Source: Alphaproteobacteria bacterium (GTDB lineage: Bacteria > Pseudomonadota > Alphaproteobacteria > CALKHQ01). Taken from it: a DNA stretch of 64,000 bases. The notes below the pieces were generated by a model that saw only the letters and a list, made by a program, of their open reading frames with translations, was not told the DNA's origin and searched no databases. Of the stretch, positions 1-9,058 are shown piece after piece; positions within the stretch are counted from its first letter, which is position 1; every line of letters starts with the position of its first letter. Location: the NCBI GenBank assembly GCA_041396705.1, contig JAWKYB010000004.1, positions 302,169 to 366,168 on the forward strand, given 5' to 3'. Made by a program: the position numbers and the translations under genes.

Positions 1-1195
1 CTGCTGTCGCCCGACCGGCTGACCGTGAAGGTGAAGTCGGCCGTGCCGGCGCCCGACTCCGACTTCACCGCATCGAGTGCCGCGATCGAGATCTGCGCCG
101 GTCCGGACCCGGAATCGTCGTTGCGGATGGTGCCGGTGGCGCTTGCGGTGGCGATGGTCGCGCCGCCGGACGCATTGGACAGCGTGACGGCGAAGGTCTC
201 GTCGCTCTCCACCGTGGTGTCGCCGGCGACCTGCACGGTGACGGTCTTCGCCGTCTCGCCGGCGGCGAAGCTGACCGTGCCGGAGGGCAGGGTGCCGCCG
301 GCGAAGTCCGCGGCGCCGGCCGCGCTGCTGCCGGAGCCGGCGACGGCATAGTCGACCGTGGTGGCACCGCTGGTGTTGTCGGCGCGGGTGACGGTGAAGG
401 TGAAGGCGGTCGAGCCGCTGTTGCCCTCGGCCTTGTCCGCGCTGAGCGCGGCGATGGAAAGCTGCGCCGGCAGGCTGTCGTCGTTGCGGATGGTGCCGGT
501 GGCGCTTGCGGTGGCGATGGTGGCGCCGCCGGAGGCGTTCGACAGCGTGACCGCGAAGGTCTCGTCGCTCTCCACCGTGGTGTCGCCGGCGACCTGCACG
601 GTAACGGTCTTCGACGTCTCGCCGGCGGCGAAGCTGACGGTGCCGCTCGGCAACACCCCGCCGGCGAAGTCCGCGGCGCCGGCCGCGCTGCTGCCGGAGC
701 CGGCGACGGCATAGTCGACCGTGGTGGCGCCGCTGGTGTTGGTGGCGCGGGTGACGGTGAAGGTGAAGGCGGTCGAGCCGCTGTTGCCCTCGGCCTTGTC
801 GGCGCTCAGTGCGGCGATGGACAGCTGCGCCGGCAGCGCATCGTCGTTGCGGATGGTGCCGGCGGCGCTTGCGGTGGCGATGGTGGCGCCGCCGGACGCA
901 TTGGACAGCGTGACGGCGAAGGTCTCGTCGCTCTCCACCGTCGTGTCGCCGGCGACCTGCACGGTAACGGTCTTCGACGTCTCGCCGGCGGCGAAGCTGA
1001 CGGTGCCGCTCGGCAACACCCCGCCGGCGAAGTCCGCGGCGCCGGCCGCGCTGCTGCCGGAGCCGGCGACGGCATAGTCGACCGTGGTGGCGCCGCTGGT
1101 GTTGGTGGCGCGGGTGACGGTGAAGGTGAAGGCGGTCGAGCCGCTGTTGCCCTCGGCCTTGTCGGCGCTCAGTGCGGCGATGGACAGCTGCGCCG
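1..1195. repeat. Tandem 363-bp repeats encoding Calx-beta domains
   Basis: Units of exactly 363 bp (121 codons) begin at 352, 715 and 1078 with the same GTCGACCGTGGTGGC word. They are nearly identical over most of their length. The copy left of 352 is similar but diverges over its first 110 bases, and the copy at 1078 continues only to about 1195 before the sequence changes. The period is a multiple of three and lies inside the minus-strand protease gene, so copy number can change without breaking the frame. Such arrays are also prone to collapse in assembly. Confidence 0.9.
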
Positions 1196-3574
1196 GGACG
1201 CTGGCGGCGCTGGCGGAGTCGTCGTTCTCGATCACGGCGCTGGCCGACGCGGTGGTGATCTTGCCGCTGGCCGAGGGTTCGACAGTGTGACCTTGAAGCC
1301 CTCGTCGCTCTCGTGGTTGGTGTCGCCGGCGACCAGCACGGTGACGGTCTTCGCCGTCTCGCCGGCGGCGAAGCTGACCGTGCCGGAGGGCATGGCGCCG
1401 CCGACGAAATCGGACGCCGCGGCGGTGCCGCCCTCGATCCAACTCCAGCTGTCGTTGACCGCGGCCTGGGTCGCGCCGGCGGGCACCGCATCGTCGAACC
1501 AGACCTGGTCGGTGCCGTTGTGGCTGACGCCGGCCCTGTCCCACTGCGCGCTGCCGTCGTTGAGGATGAAGCCCATGCCGTTGACGCTGCGGCCTTCCAG
1601 CGCGACGGCGCTGGCCGGCACCTCCAGCCGCACCCACTCGCCGGCGGTCGGCAGCGGGCCCATGTATTGCCGGCTCGCGGTGCCGTCGGTGCCGATGGCG
1701 AGGTCGTTCGCGCCCCAATAGGCGCGGTGGCCCCAGCTGCCGTCGTTCCAATGGACCATGATCTCGGTCGGCGGACTGCTCGGGTCGATCTTGACGTAGA
1801 CGAACAGCGTGTCGCCGGTGCCGACGCTCATCGTGTCGGTCGCGCCGTAGAAGTAGTGCTGGTGATAGCCGGCGGCATCGGCGGATTCGTGCGCCGAGGT
1901 GCCGGAGACGACGCCGGCGACGCTGCCGGCAACCGCGTAGTCGACCGTGACGGCCGATGCCGTGTCGCCGCCGCGCGTCACGGTGAAGGTGAACGCGGTC
2001 GCGCCGCTGTCGCCCTCGGCCTTCTCGGCGTCCAGCGCCGCGATCGACAGCGTCGGCACCTTCGGCGGCGCCATCGCGACGATGGCCTCGCCCAGCGCCT
2101 TCACGTCGACCAGCGGAAACGACAGACCGGTGTTGACGACGTTGTCGTTCTCGTTGTCGCCGTCGACGATGGTGGTGCCGGTCGACTTGATCAGGCTCTC
2201 GAACTCGGTGACCGTCAGCTTGCGGCCCAGCTCCTGCATCGCCAGATCCTGGGCCAGCGCCACGACGCCGGTCACGTGCGGCGCCGCCTGGCTGGTCCCG
2301 TGCATCGTCACCAAACCGCCGGTCGGCCCGGCCCCGGTGATCGGTGCGCCTGGGGCGAACACGGTGGTCAGCGTGTCGTCGCGCTGGCTGAACGGCGTGA
2401 TGTAGCCGCTGCCGCTGGAATAGGCGACGGCGCCGCTGCCGTAGCTCCAGCCGCCGGTGTTGCCGTCGTAGACCGCGCCGATCGACAGCGAGTTCGGGTC
2501 CGCGGCCGGGTAGGAGACGCCCTGGACGCTGTTGAAGCCGTAGAAGTTGTTGCCGGACGCCGAGACCACGACGACGCCGAGGTTGGCCAGGGCGGCCATC
2601 TCGTCGGCGATGCCGTACAGCTGGACGGGCGTCTGGTAGTTGCCGCTGTCGCCCAGCGACATGTTCACGCTGACGATGTTGTAGGCGACGGCGTTGTTCA
2701 CCACCCAGCGCAGCGCGTTCTCGATGTAGGAGAAATAGCCCGCGCCGGAATCCTGGAACACCTTGAGCGCGATGATGTCGACGCCGGGCGCCACGCCGGT
2801 GTAGGTGCCGTCCTGCGACCCGACGATGCTGGCCACGTTCGAGCCGTGACCGTTGACATCCGACGCGTTGCTGTCGCCGTTGCCGAAGTCGTACTGGTAG
2901 ACGATCCGGTCGGCGATGCCGTTGCCGTCGCTGTCGGGTCCGAAGAACGCGTGTTTGAGGTCGATGCCGGTGTCGAGGATGACGCTGGCGAAGCCGCTTC
3001 CGTCGATGCCGACGAATCGGGTGTCGGCCCGGAAATCGTCCAGGTTGATCACGCCGCTGGACAAGTTGGTGGCCGGCTGCACGCCGGCATCCACCGGCGT
3101 CACCTCGCCGACGGTGAAGATCTCGATCGCCGAGCCGGTGGTGGTCAGGTTGATACCGGCGACCGTCTGCTCGATGGTCAGCGGGGCTGCGATGCTTTCG
3201 GCCGCGCCGGACTCGATCGACGGCCAGGGTGCGAAGCCGGTGAATGCGTCGCCGTCGGGGACATGACCCTCGGCCGGCAGGCTCCACGAGGTGGCGAACG
3301 GCGTACCGGTCGCGCTCGGCCACGGCGAATCCGCCGACAAGGCCTCGACCCAGGGCAGCGGCGCGCTGTCCGTCGCCGGTTCGCCGAGGAAGTCCCAGGT
3401 GGCGAGGCCGTGCCCATGTGCGCTGTCGGCGTGCGACGGCAGGCCCGGTAGCGTCGGGGCGAAGCCGCGGTCCGCATCGGCGAATGGCGAATCCAGCCCG
3501 GACCCCGTCCGTCCGCGGTGTGCTGCGAAGTCCGGAATCGACCAAGCGGTGTCTGTCAGTCTAGCGAACGACAC
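1..3574 (-). CDS. Subtilisin-like surface protease with Calx-beta repeats; partial and frameshifted
   Basis: From a GTG start at 3572-3574 the intact frame gives a linker of about 185 residues with no classical signal peptide, then an S8 peptidase domain (about 187-500) with catalytic Asp201 (ILDTGID), His243 (NGHGSN) and Ser428 (HGTSQAAP). A Calx-beta domain follows (about 506-765), split by a foreign module at about 551-717. Near 1275-1277 the frame breaks: adding one base in the C-run after the codons for LSN restores a Calx-beta frame that stays open to position 1 through further 121-residue Calx-beta domains. The C-terminus lies beyond the window. Calx-beta domains typically bind calcium in extracellular proteins, so secretion by a type I route is likely, but no secretion signal is visible here. 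The break may be real or a consensus error. Confidence 0.8.
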
Positions 3575-3763
3575 TGCGCCCCCACTGCGCCCCCGGCACG
3601 GGCGGACCTATCGCCTTTCGGTGAATTCGCCACACACCCGGACGCCAATTGCCACGCCTTTCGTTAGCCATTGCCCGGTGAGGAATAACGGATGGTTAAG
3701 CAAACAAGGCAACTTTTAGGCATATCCCGGACAGGTGCAACCGCACCGCTCGCGGGCCTCGTT

Positions 3764-4744
3764 TCAGGCCAGGCGATAACCGACTGAGGCATAGGCGGTC
3801 GAGGCGTCGAGCGTCGTGTCCAGCCGCTGCCATAGCCTGCGTTTCCATGCCGGCCAGCCGGCGGCGATGGCGTCCGGGCCCTGGGCCGGCGCCGTCGTCA
3901 TCCTGTCGATCGCGTCCTGCGCGAAGACGTGGTCGAGAAAGCCGTCGTCGACCGCCACCGCGCCGTCGGTCATGGCCAGCAGCAGCGCGCGGAAGTAGGC
4001 GCGGTCCGCGGTCAGCCGCTCCATCGGCACGTGCAGGAACGGCTGCGCCAGCTCGCCGACCTCGACGGTCACCATGTGCAGGGCGGCGAGAAAGCCCATG
4101 GTGTGCGGGTCGTCGAGCGAGACGTCCAGCCCGGCGAGCAGGTCGCCGAACCGCGCCTGGAACGGCGCGCCGCCGACCGTCGCGTGGTAGTTCGACAGCT
4201 GGCGCGGCGTGTCCGGGTGGCCCTGGCGCACGAAATCCTTGGCGCTCTTCGCCGCCAGCGATTCGATCCGGGCGAATGGATGGCGCACCAGGTTGACCAC
4301 GGCATAGCGCCGCCGCGCCTTGCCGCGGGCCTGGTAGCCGAGCAGGCTGGAGACGCTGAACTTGTGCACATTGGCCTGAAAGCGCGCCGGCCGCAGCCAG
4401 CGCAACGCCGCGAAATAGGCGTCCGGACCCATCGGTTCGCGCCGGCGCATGTAGGCGGCGAGTATCCGCGCCCGGCGGGTCGGAGTCTGCCAGCGCGCCT
4501 CGCCGAACACCGGCAGGCCGAGCAGCGACAGGCTGCAGTTGAACGCCGGATGCGTGTTCAGGGCGGCGACCAGCCAATGGCAGGCCGTCCGCCCGTGCGA
4601 CAGGAACATCAGCCCGTGCAGCGGCCGGTTGCGGTCGATCCCGCGCGGGAAAGCCAACCGCTCGGCCGCGATCCCGTCCACAGCGGATGCGTCCAGACCG
4701 GCCGCCGCTTTCCCTGCCTGGTCAAGGTGCCGGTTGGCGTCCAC
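3764..4744 (-). CDS. Sulfotransferase-like protein
   Basis: The predicted protein has 326 residues from a GTG start at 4742-4744, chosen because longer versions overlap the upstream ATPase gene, which stops at 4762. A P-loop-like segment (LSHGRTACHWL, about 48-58) resembles the 5'-phosphosulfate-binding loop of PAPS-dependent sulfotransferases. A segment at about 153-162 (VRHPFARIES) matches the 3'-phosphate-binding R-x-P-x-x-R-x-x-S pattern. There is no signal peptide or membrane segment, so it should act in the cytoplasm. It is the last gene of a cluster with Wzt/Wzm export genes and a second sulfotransferase, which suggests it modifies a glycan or its precursor before export. Overall similarity to known sulfotransferases is limited, so the substrate is unknown. 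Confidence 0.65.
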   Translation of the reverse strand: MDANRHLDQAGKAAAGLDASAVDGIAAERLAFPRGIDRNRPLHGLMFLSHGRTACHWLVAALNTHPAFNCSLSLLGLPVFGEARWQTPTRRARILAAYMRRREPMGPDAYFAALRWLRPARFQANVHKFSVSSLLGYQARGKARRRYAVVNLVRHPFARIESLAAKSAKDFVRQGHPDTPRQLSNYHATVGGAPFQARFGDLLAGLDVSLDDPHTMGFLAALHMVTVEVGELAQPFLHVPMERLTADRAYFRALLLAMTDGAVAVDDGFLDHVFAQDAIDRMTTAPAQGPDAIAAGWPAWKRRLWQRLDTTLDASTAYASVGYRLA

Positions 4745-4761
4745 GGGTGCGGCGCGCCGGC

Positions 4762-5598
4762 CTAGGAAGCCGTCGCGGAGGCGGGTCGCGCCGGGTTGCC
4801 CGGCTGCCGGGCGCCTGCCGCGATGTGCTGCCGCCAGACGGTGTCGATGTCGCCGTATTCGACGACGCGGCCCTTGTCGAGCAGCATCCCGCGATCGCAC
4901 CAGGTCTTCACCGTGCGCTCGCTGTGGCTGGCGATGACCACCGCCGACGCCCGGCCCATGAAATGCCGCAGCCGCTCGCGCGCCCGCTCGCGGAAGTCCT
5001 CGTCGCCGGCGCCCACCACCTCGTCCATCAGCACGATGTCGCGCTGCACCGCCGTGGTCAGCGCGAAGCGCAGCCGCACCTTCATGCCGGTGGAATAGGT
5101 GCGGATCGGCAGGTGTAGGTAGTCGCCGAGGCCGGAGAACGCCGCGATATCCTCGGTCAGGGCGCCGAAGCGCTCGCGCGGCACGCCCATGATGATCGCC
5201 CGCTGCGCGATGCCCTCATAGCCGGTCGCGTCCGGGGTCAGGCCTTCGTTGAGGTTCAGCAGCACGCCGATGCTGCCGCGCACCGCGATCTCGCCCGCGA
5301 TCGGCGTCAGGATGCCGGCGAGCGCGCGCAGCAGCGTCGACTTGCCGGCCCCGTTGTGGCCCAGCAGCGCGACGCGCTCGCCGGGGCGGACCTCGAAGCT
5401 GACGTCGTCGATCGCGCGCACGGCCACCCGCGCCCGGCGATAGCGCACGAACCCGCCGCCGATCGCCTCCTCTCCCTCGCGTCGCGCGCCGAGGCTGCGC
5501 GAGACCGGGTGCAGGGCCAGCACGTGGCGCAGCGAGCGCTGTTGGCCGTCGTACAGCGGGAACTCGATGCGCAGGTTGCGGCAGCGGATCGCGAACAT
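4762..5598 (-). CDS. Polysaccharide ABC exporter ATP-binding subunit (Wzt/KpsT type)
   Basis: This 278-residue ABC ATPase has Walker A GHNGAGKST (80-88), the signature YSTGM (168-172) and Walker B IVLMDEV (about 188-194). The YSTGM signature and the GVLLNLNEGL segment are typical of the O-antigen, capsule and teichoic-acid exporter subfamily. The ATG at 5596-5598 lies two bases after the permease stop, so the two are translationally coupled. Residues before Walker A form an extended N-terminus of about 70 residues. There is no long C-terminal carbohydrate-binding domain of the O9a Wzt type, so export is probably not coupled to recognition of a capped chain end. It should pair with the adjacent permease to flip a lipid-linked glycan. 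Confidence 0.9.
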   Translation of the reverse strand: MFAIRCRNLRIEFPLYDGQQRSLRHVLALHPVSRSLGARREGEEAIGGGFVRYRRARVAVRAIDDVSFEVRPGERVALLGHNGAGKSTLLRALAGILTPIAGEIAVRGSIGVLLNLNEGLTPDATGYEGIAQRAIIMGVPRERFGALTEDIAAFSGLGDYLHLPIRTYSTGMKVRLRFALTTAVQRDIVLMDEVVGAGDEDFRERARERLRHFMGRASAVVIASHSERTVKTWCDRGMLLDKGRVVEYGDIDTVWRQHIAAGARQPGNPARPASATAS

Positions 5599-5600
5599 CG

Positions 5601-6446
5601 CTACAGCCAATAGGCGATGCGGTGGCGCAAGGCCACGAAGGTGCCGGCCGCGGCCGTCCAGCCGAAGGCGGCCAGACCGGCCGTGACGCCCCAGTCCAGG
5701 CCCGACGGCCACTCGCCCAGCAGCGGCTTGCGCACCACCGCGATCACATAGGTCAGCGGATTGAGGTCGGCGATCAGCCGCCATTGCGCCAGCTGCTCGG
5801 GGTAGTACATCACCGGCGTCAGCCAGAACAGCACGCCGATGCTGACCTGGACGATCAGCGGGATGTCGCGGAAGCGCGTCGACAGCACCGCCAGGATCAG
5901 CGGCGCCCACGCCACGGCCACGATGGCGAGCGGCAGGGTGACCAGCGCCAGCAACGCCGCCGGCAGCGGGAACACCGCGAACACCGCGTAGACGCCGACA
6001 AGCACGATCAGCTGGTGCAGCACGACGATGGTGCACTTGCTCATCGCCTTCAGGAAATGGGTCAGCAGAGGACTGGTGCTGTTGAGGATCTGCTCGTTCG
6101 CCGCGATCAGGCTCATCGCGCCGTCGTTGGCCAGCGCGCTGATCAGGTTCCACAGGATCAGGCCGGCCGCCAGATAGGGAAAGAAGCGTTCGCCCGCGTG
6201 GTTGAAGATCGCGCTGACGATCACCCCCATGGTCACAAGCTGGATGGCCAGCGTCAGGGCCAGCCACAGCGGACCGAGCGTGGAGCGGCGATAGCGCTGC
6301 TTGATCTCCAGCCAGGCCAGCAGCTGCCAGGTCCGCCATTGGCGCAGGCTCTCCGCCAGGTCGCGCAGCGCGGCGCGGCGGTGGCCGGTCGGGCTCCAGA
6401 CGACCGGTGTCTCGGCTGCCGGTTCCGGCTGCGCCGGCGCGCTCAC
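5601..6446 (-). CDS. Polysaccharide ABC exporter permease (Wzm/KpsM type)
   Basis: The 281-residue membrane protein starts at GTG 6444-6446, overlapping the stop of the upstream sulfotransferase as GTGA. It has about six hydrophobic segments, the KQRYRRSTLGPLW amphipathic motif before the first one that is typical of ABC-2 polysaccharide exporters, and the LTPVMYYPEQL and LNPLTYVI stretches common in Wzm/TagG proteins. The N-terminal 45 residues are soluble and Pro/Ala-rich. It forms the membrane channel for the adjacent ATPase. The assignment to lipid-linked polysaccharide export is secure; whether the product is O-antigen, capsule or another glycan cannot be read from the sequence. Confidence 0.9.
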   Translation of the reverse strand: MSAPAQPEPAAETPVVWSPTGHRRAALRDLAESLRQWRTWQLLAWLEIKQRYRRSTLGPLWLALTLAIQLVTMGVIVSAIFNHAGERFFPYLAAGLILWNLISALANDGAMSLIAANEQILNSTSPLLTHFLKAMSKCTIVVLHQLIVLVGVYAVFAVFPLPAALLALVTLPLAIVAVAWAPLILAVLSTRFRDIPLIVQVSIGVLFWLTPVMYYPEQLAQWRLIADLNPLTYVIAVVRKPLLGEWPSGLDWGVTAGLAAFGWTAAAGTFVALRHRIAYWL

Positions 6447-7324
6447 GGCGAACGCGCCCAGCCCAGCCGCGCGGCGACGGATTCCGGAATCCGCGCCTCG
6501 GCCGCCGCCTGCTGCGCCGGGCTCATCACCCGGCGCCATTCGTCCGTTTCGCCGCGCCGGAAATGCACCGCGTCGCCGAGCGGAATGTGGGGCTTGACGA
6601 AGCGGCCGCGCGGAACGGCGTGGAAGTCCAGCATCGCGGCGAAGAAGGCATCCTGGTCGGCGACCATGTCCTCGTAGCGGCCGATGTGGACCTTGAGCGG
6701 CCCCCCCCGGTCGGCCACCCGCAGCCAGCCCTCGGTCCATTCGACCAGCAGCGGCAGCCAATGCTCGATCGCCCAGTCGACCCGGTCGGCCAGCGGGCGG
6801 TCGAAATAGGCCTCGGGCAGGGGCGGGTAGATGAACAGGTAGGTCTCCGGGTTGTCGCGGAACCCGTCGATGAAGTGGATCCACGACAGCATCGCCTGGC
6901 GCGGGTCGCGGACCATGACGGTGACCCGGTCGAAGAACCGGCCGATGTGGGTCAGGTTCAGCGGGCTGGCGTCGAAATGGTCCTGCGAGATGCCGCCGTC
7001 GCGGGCCAGCGCCTGGATCTCGAAGAAGCGGATGCTGTCATAGGGGAAATACTGGTTGGCGACGATGCGCGGCTGGATCGCAAGCCCCTTGCCCAGCATG
7101 GAGGTGACGAAATAGGTGCCCGACTTCGGCATGCTGGTGAACAGGATCGGGTGGACCCGCACCGCGTCGAAGCGCTGTTGCAGCTGGTCGGCGCGATGGC
7201 GCTCGCGGTTGAGCTCGGTCTCCAGCGCGTTGATGCGCAGGCGCAGCGCGCCGGGCGGCAACAGTCCGCGCCGGGCCAGGCGGCGGAACAGCCCCGGCAC
7301 CGCCCGTTTCACCACATCGCTCAC
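6443..7324 (-). CDS. Sulfotransferase domain protein
   Basis: This 293-residue protein carries both cofactor motifs of PAPS-dependent sulfotransferases: the 5'-phosphosulfate loop SMPKSGTYF (64-72) and the 3'-phosphate motif VRDPRQAMLSW (138-148). Near the C-terminus, FRRGETDEWRRVMSP resembles the conserved RKG-x-x-GDW segment. A basic N-terminus (about 1-30) and a short helical stretch precede the catalytic domain. It starts with ATG at 7322-7324, follows the glycosyltransferase gene by 22 bases and overlaps the permease start. Its position inside the Wzm/Wzt cluster suggests sulfation of the exported sugar polymer. Acceptor and linkage are unknown. Confidence 0.85.
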   Translation of the reverse strand: MSDVVKRAVPGLFRRLARRGLLPPGALRLRINALETELNRERHRADQLQQRFDAVRVHPILFTSMPKSGTYFVTSMLGKGLAIQPRIVANQYFPYDSIRFFEIQALARDGGISQDHFDASPLNLTHIGRFFDRVTVMVRDPRQAMLSWIHFIDGFRDNPETYLFIYPPLPEAYFDRPLADRVDWAIEHWLPLLVEWTEGWLRVADRGGPLKVHIGRYEDMVADQDAFFAAMLDFHAVPRGRFVKPHIPLGDAVHFRRGETDEWRRVMSPAQQAAAEARIPESVAARLGWARSP

Positions 7325-7346
7325 GCCGCGCCGCTCCCCTGCGCCG

Positions 7347-8309
7347 TCATGCGCCGGTGCCCCGGGCCGGCGAGGTGGCGCGGCCGGCCAGGCGCCGCAT
7401 GCCGCGGCGCAGCGACAGTGGAGTCATCGGGCGCAGATGCGTCCATGCCTCGCGGGCGAGCAGGCGGCCGGCCAGCCGTGCGGTCAGGTGGCGGCGGTGA
7501 CCGGGGGAGCCGAGCAGCCAGCCCATGTCGCGCAGCCGCATCTCCGGCACCAGCGCGCTGCGGCGGATCTGCGGATAGACGTCGGGGAACTCGGTGCGCA
7601 GGACGTCGATCACGTCCAGCAGCAGCCGGCGCTGGCCGGCCCGGTCGCGCGCGCCGGTCCAGGAATAGCTGCCGGCGGTGACCCGGAAATAGGCCAGTAC
7701 CGCGGGCACGTAGCAGGCGCCGTGGCGGAAGCCGAGCACCAGGTTGGCGAACCAGTCGGCATGCCAGGCCAGCTCGGGCCGGAAGCCGCCGACCGCATCG
7801 AGCGCCTCGCGGCGGTAGACCACCGTGTTCGACGAGATGGTGAACAGGTTGCGCCGCATCAGCCGCGCCAGCGCCGCCGGCGCGAAATAGGCCGGGCCGT
7901 CGGCGATGCCGAGCAGGTGGTCGCGCCGCGCGCCGGTCTCGGCGATCAGCTCGCCCGGATCGGAGAAACACAGTGCTGCGGCCGGATGGGCTTCGAGCGC
8001 GGCGACCGAACGCGCCAGGAATATCGGCGTCACACGGTCGTCGGCCGCTGCGGCGGTGACGAAAGCGCCCGTTGCCACCTTCAGGCCGCACTGGATCGCG
8101 ACGTTGGGCCCGCCGTTGCGCGCCAGCCTGACCGCGCGCACGGCCGGATGCCGCGCCGCAAGCCCGGCGATGCGCGCTGCGGTATCGTCGGTCGAGGCGT
8201 CGTCGACGAGCACGATCTCGCGCGGCGGCCGCGTCTGCCGCAGGAAGGCGTCGACGGCGCCCTCGACGAACGCGCCGTGGTTATGGACCGGGATGACAAC
8301 GCTGATCAT
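7347..8309 (-). CDS. Family 2 glycosyltransferase
   Basis: The GT-A fold begins directly with ISVVIPVHNHGAFVEGAV, followed by the nucleotide-sugar loop VLVDDASTDDT (33-43) and a DDR at 90-92 in the position of the metal-binding acidic motif. I place the start at ATG 8307-8309 (320 residues), since the family usually begins here; an in-frame GTG at 8360 would add 17 residues. Later segments (FTISSNTVVYRREAL, GGFRPELAWHADWF) match the acceptor half of GT2 enzymes. It is the promoter-proximal gene of the export and sulfation cluster and probably adds a sugar to the cytoplasmic glycan precursor. Donor and acceptor are unknown. Confidence 0.85.
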   Translation of the reverse strand: MISVVIPVHNHGAFVEGAVDAFLRQTRPPREIVLVDDASTDDTAARIAGLAARHPAVRAVRLARNGGPNVAIQCGLKVATGAFVTAAAADDRVTPIFLARSVAALEAHPAAALCFSDPGELIAETGARRDHLLGIADGPAYFAPAALARLMRRNLFTISSNTVVYRREALDAVGGFRPELAWHADWFANLVLGFRHGACYVPAVLAYFRVTAGSYSWTGARDRAGQRRLLLDVIDVLRTEFPDVYPQIRRSALVPEMRLRDMGWLLGSPGHRRHLTARLAGRLLAREAWTHLRPMTPLSLRRGMRRLAGRATSPARGTGA

Positions 8310-8540
8310 GGGGCGGTGGGACGACTCCTGGCCGGTGGCGCGATTGCGGCCATTATGCACGAAGGCGGCGACAGCGGTACCGCCGGCGCTGGGGCGTCGC
8401 GGCGCGGAGGACCGGAAACGCGCGCGCTGCGGCGCGCTCCGCTGGCCGCCGCCGCGAGGCTGTCATATCGTTCCGGCGGTGCAGGATCGTGCGGCCCGCA
8501 CGGTTGTGCAGCTCGCAACGCTTTTGGGGGAGATTCGACG

Positions 8541-8999
8541 GTGAGTTCGAGCAAGTCCAATTCTGCAGTTGGCGCAATCGCATTGGCCGCGCTGGCGCTG
8601 TCCGCCTGTGTCGGTTCGGGGCCGGCGCAGACATCGTCCGCAACCGGCACTTCGACCGTAGCCACACTCTCAACGCCCGTGCCCGGCGCACCGGCGGGCG
8701 ACGCGCTGGCGGCGATGGTGGCGGGCCAGAGCTTCAGCGGCACCGCGGTCAGCGGCGAGCCGTTCTGCACCTACTATGGGACCGACGGCAGCTTCGCCAC
8801 CGCCATCTCCGGCAGCCTGCAGCGCAGCGGCACCTGGTCGGCCGACGGCCAGGCGATCTGCCTGACCGGCGGCGGCTATTCGAACTGCAGCCAGTTCGAT
8901 TTCCTGCCGACCGGCGGCGTGACCATCACCGACCTCGAAGGGTCGGGCGCATTCCCGGTATCGGCCAGCGCCACCGCCGGCAACACCTGCGGCGTCTGA
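8541..8999 (+). CDS. Small outer-membrane-type lipoprotein, function unknown
   Basis: The GTG start at 8541 is set by a strong GGGGGAGA ribosome-binding site eight bases upstream. The 152-residue product has a lipoprotein signal peptide ending in LALSAC, so Cys23 would be lipidated. A Ser/Thr/Pro-rich linker leads to a beta-rich domain (about 55-150) with Cys residues in FCTYYG, ICLTGG, SNCSQF and NTCGV. The pattern of alternating Gly/Trp and Cys (SGTWSADGQAICL) resembles small DUF995-like lipoproteins, but I cannot assign it firmly. It is divergent from the glycan cluster across about 230 bases and convergent with the esterase gene. Confidence 0.75.
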   Translation: MSSSKSNSAVGAIALAALALSACVGSGPAQTSSATGTSTVATLSTPVPGAPAGDALAAMVAGQSFSGTAVSGEPFCTYYGTDGSFATAISGSLQRSGTWSADGQAICLTGGGYSNCSQFDFLPTGGVTITDLEGSGAFPVSASATAGNTCGV

Positions 9000-9021
9000 C
9001 CCCGGCCTGCGGTTCCGGTCG

Positions 9022-9058
9022 CGGCCCCGGGCGGCGGCGTCAGCTGCCGCCGGGGCCG
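9022..9058. terminator. Hairpin between convergent genes
   Basis: CGGCCCCGG at 9022-9030 pairs with CCGGGGCCG at 9050-9058, and the inner bases pair partly. It sits just after the lipoprotein stop (8999) and overlaps the end of the convergent esterase gene, so it could terminate both transcripts. There is only a very short T run. Confidence 0.4.

Noticed and set aside
1..1200. Regular repeats at the left edge taken as a possible CRISPR or satellite array.
   Set aside because: The period is exactly 121 codons and the units translate as Calx-beta domains in one frame, so this is coding repetition.
1313..3451. Long plus-strand open frame of about 700 codons opposite the protease.
   Set aside because: It is an antisense shadow produced by high G+C; composition (Gly/Arg/Ala/Val-rich) has no protein-like pattern.
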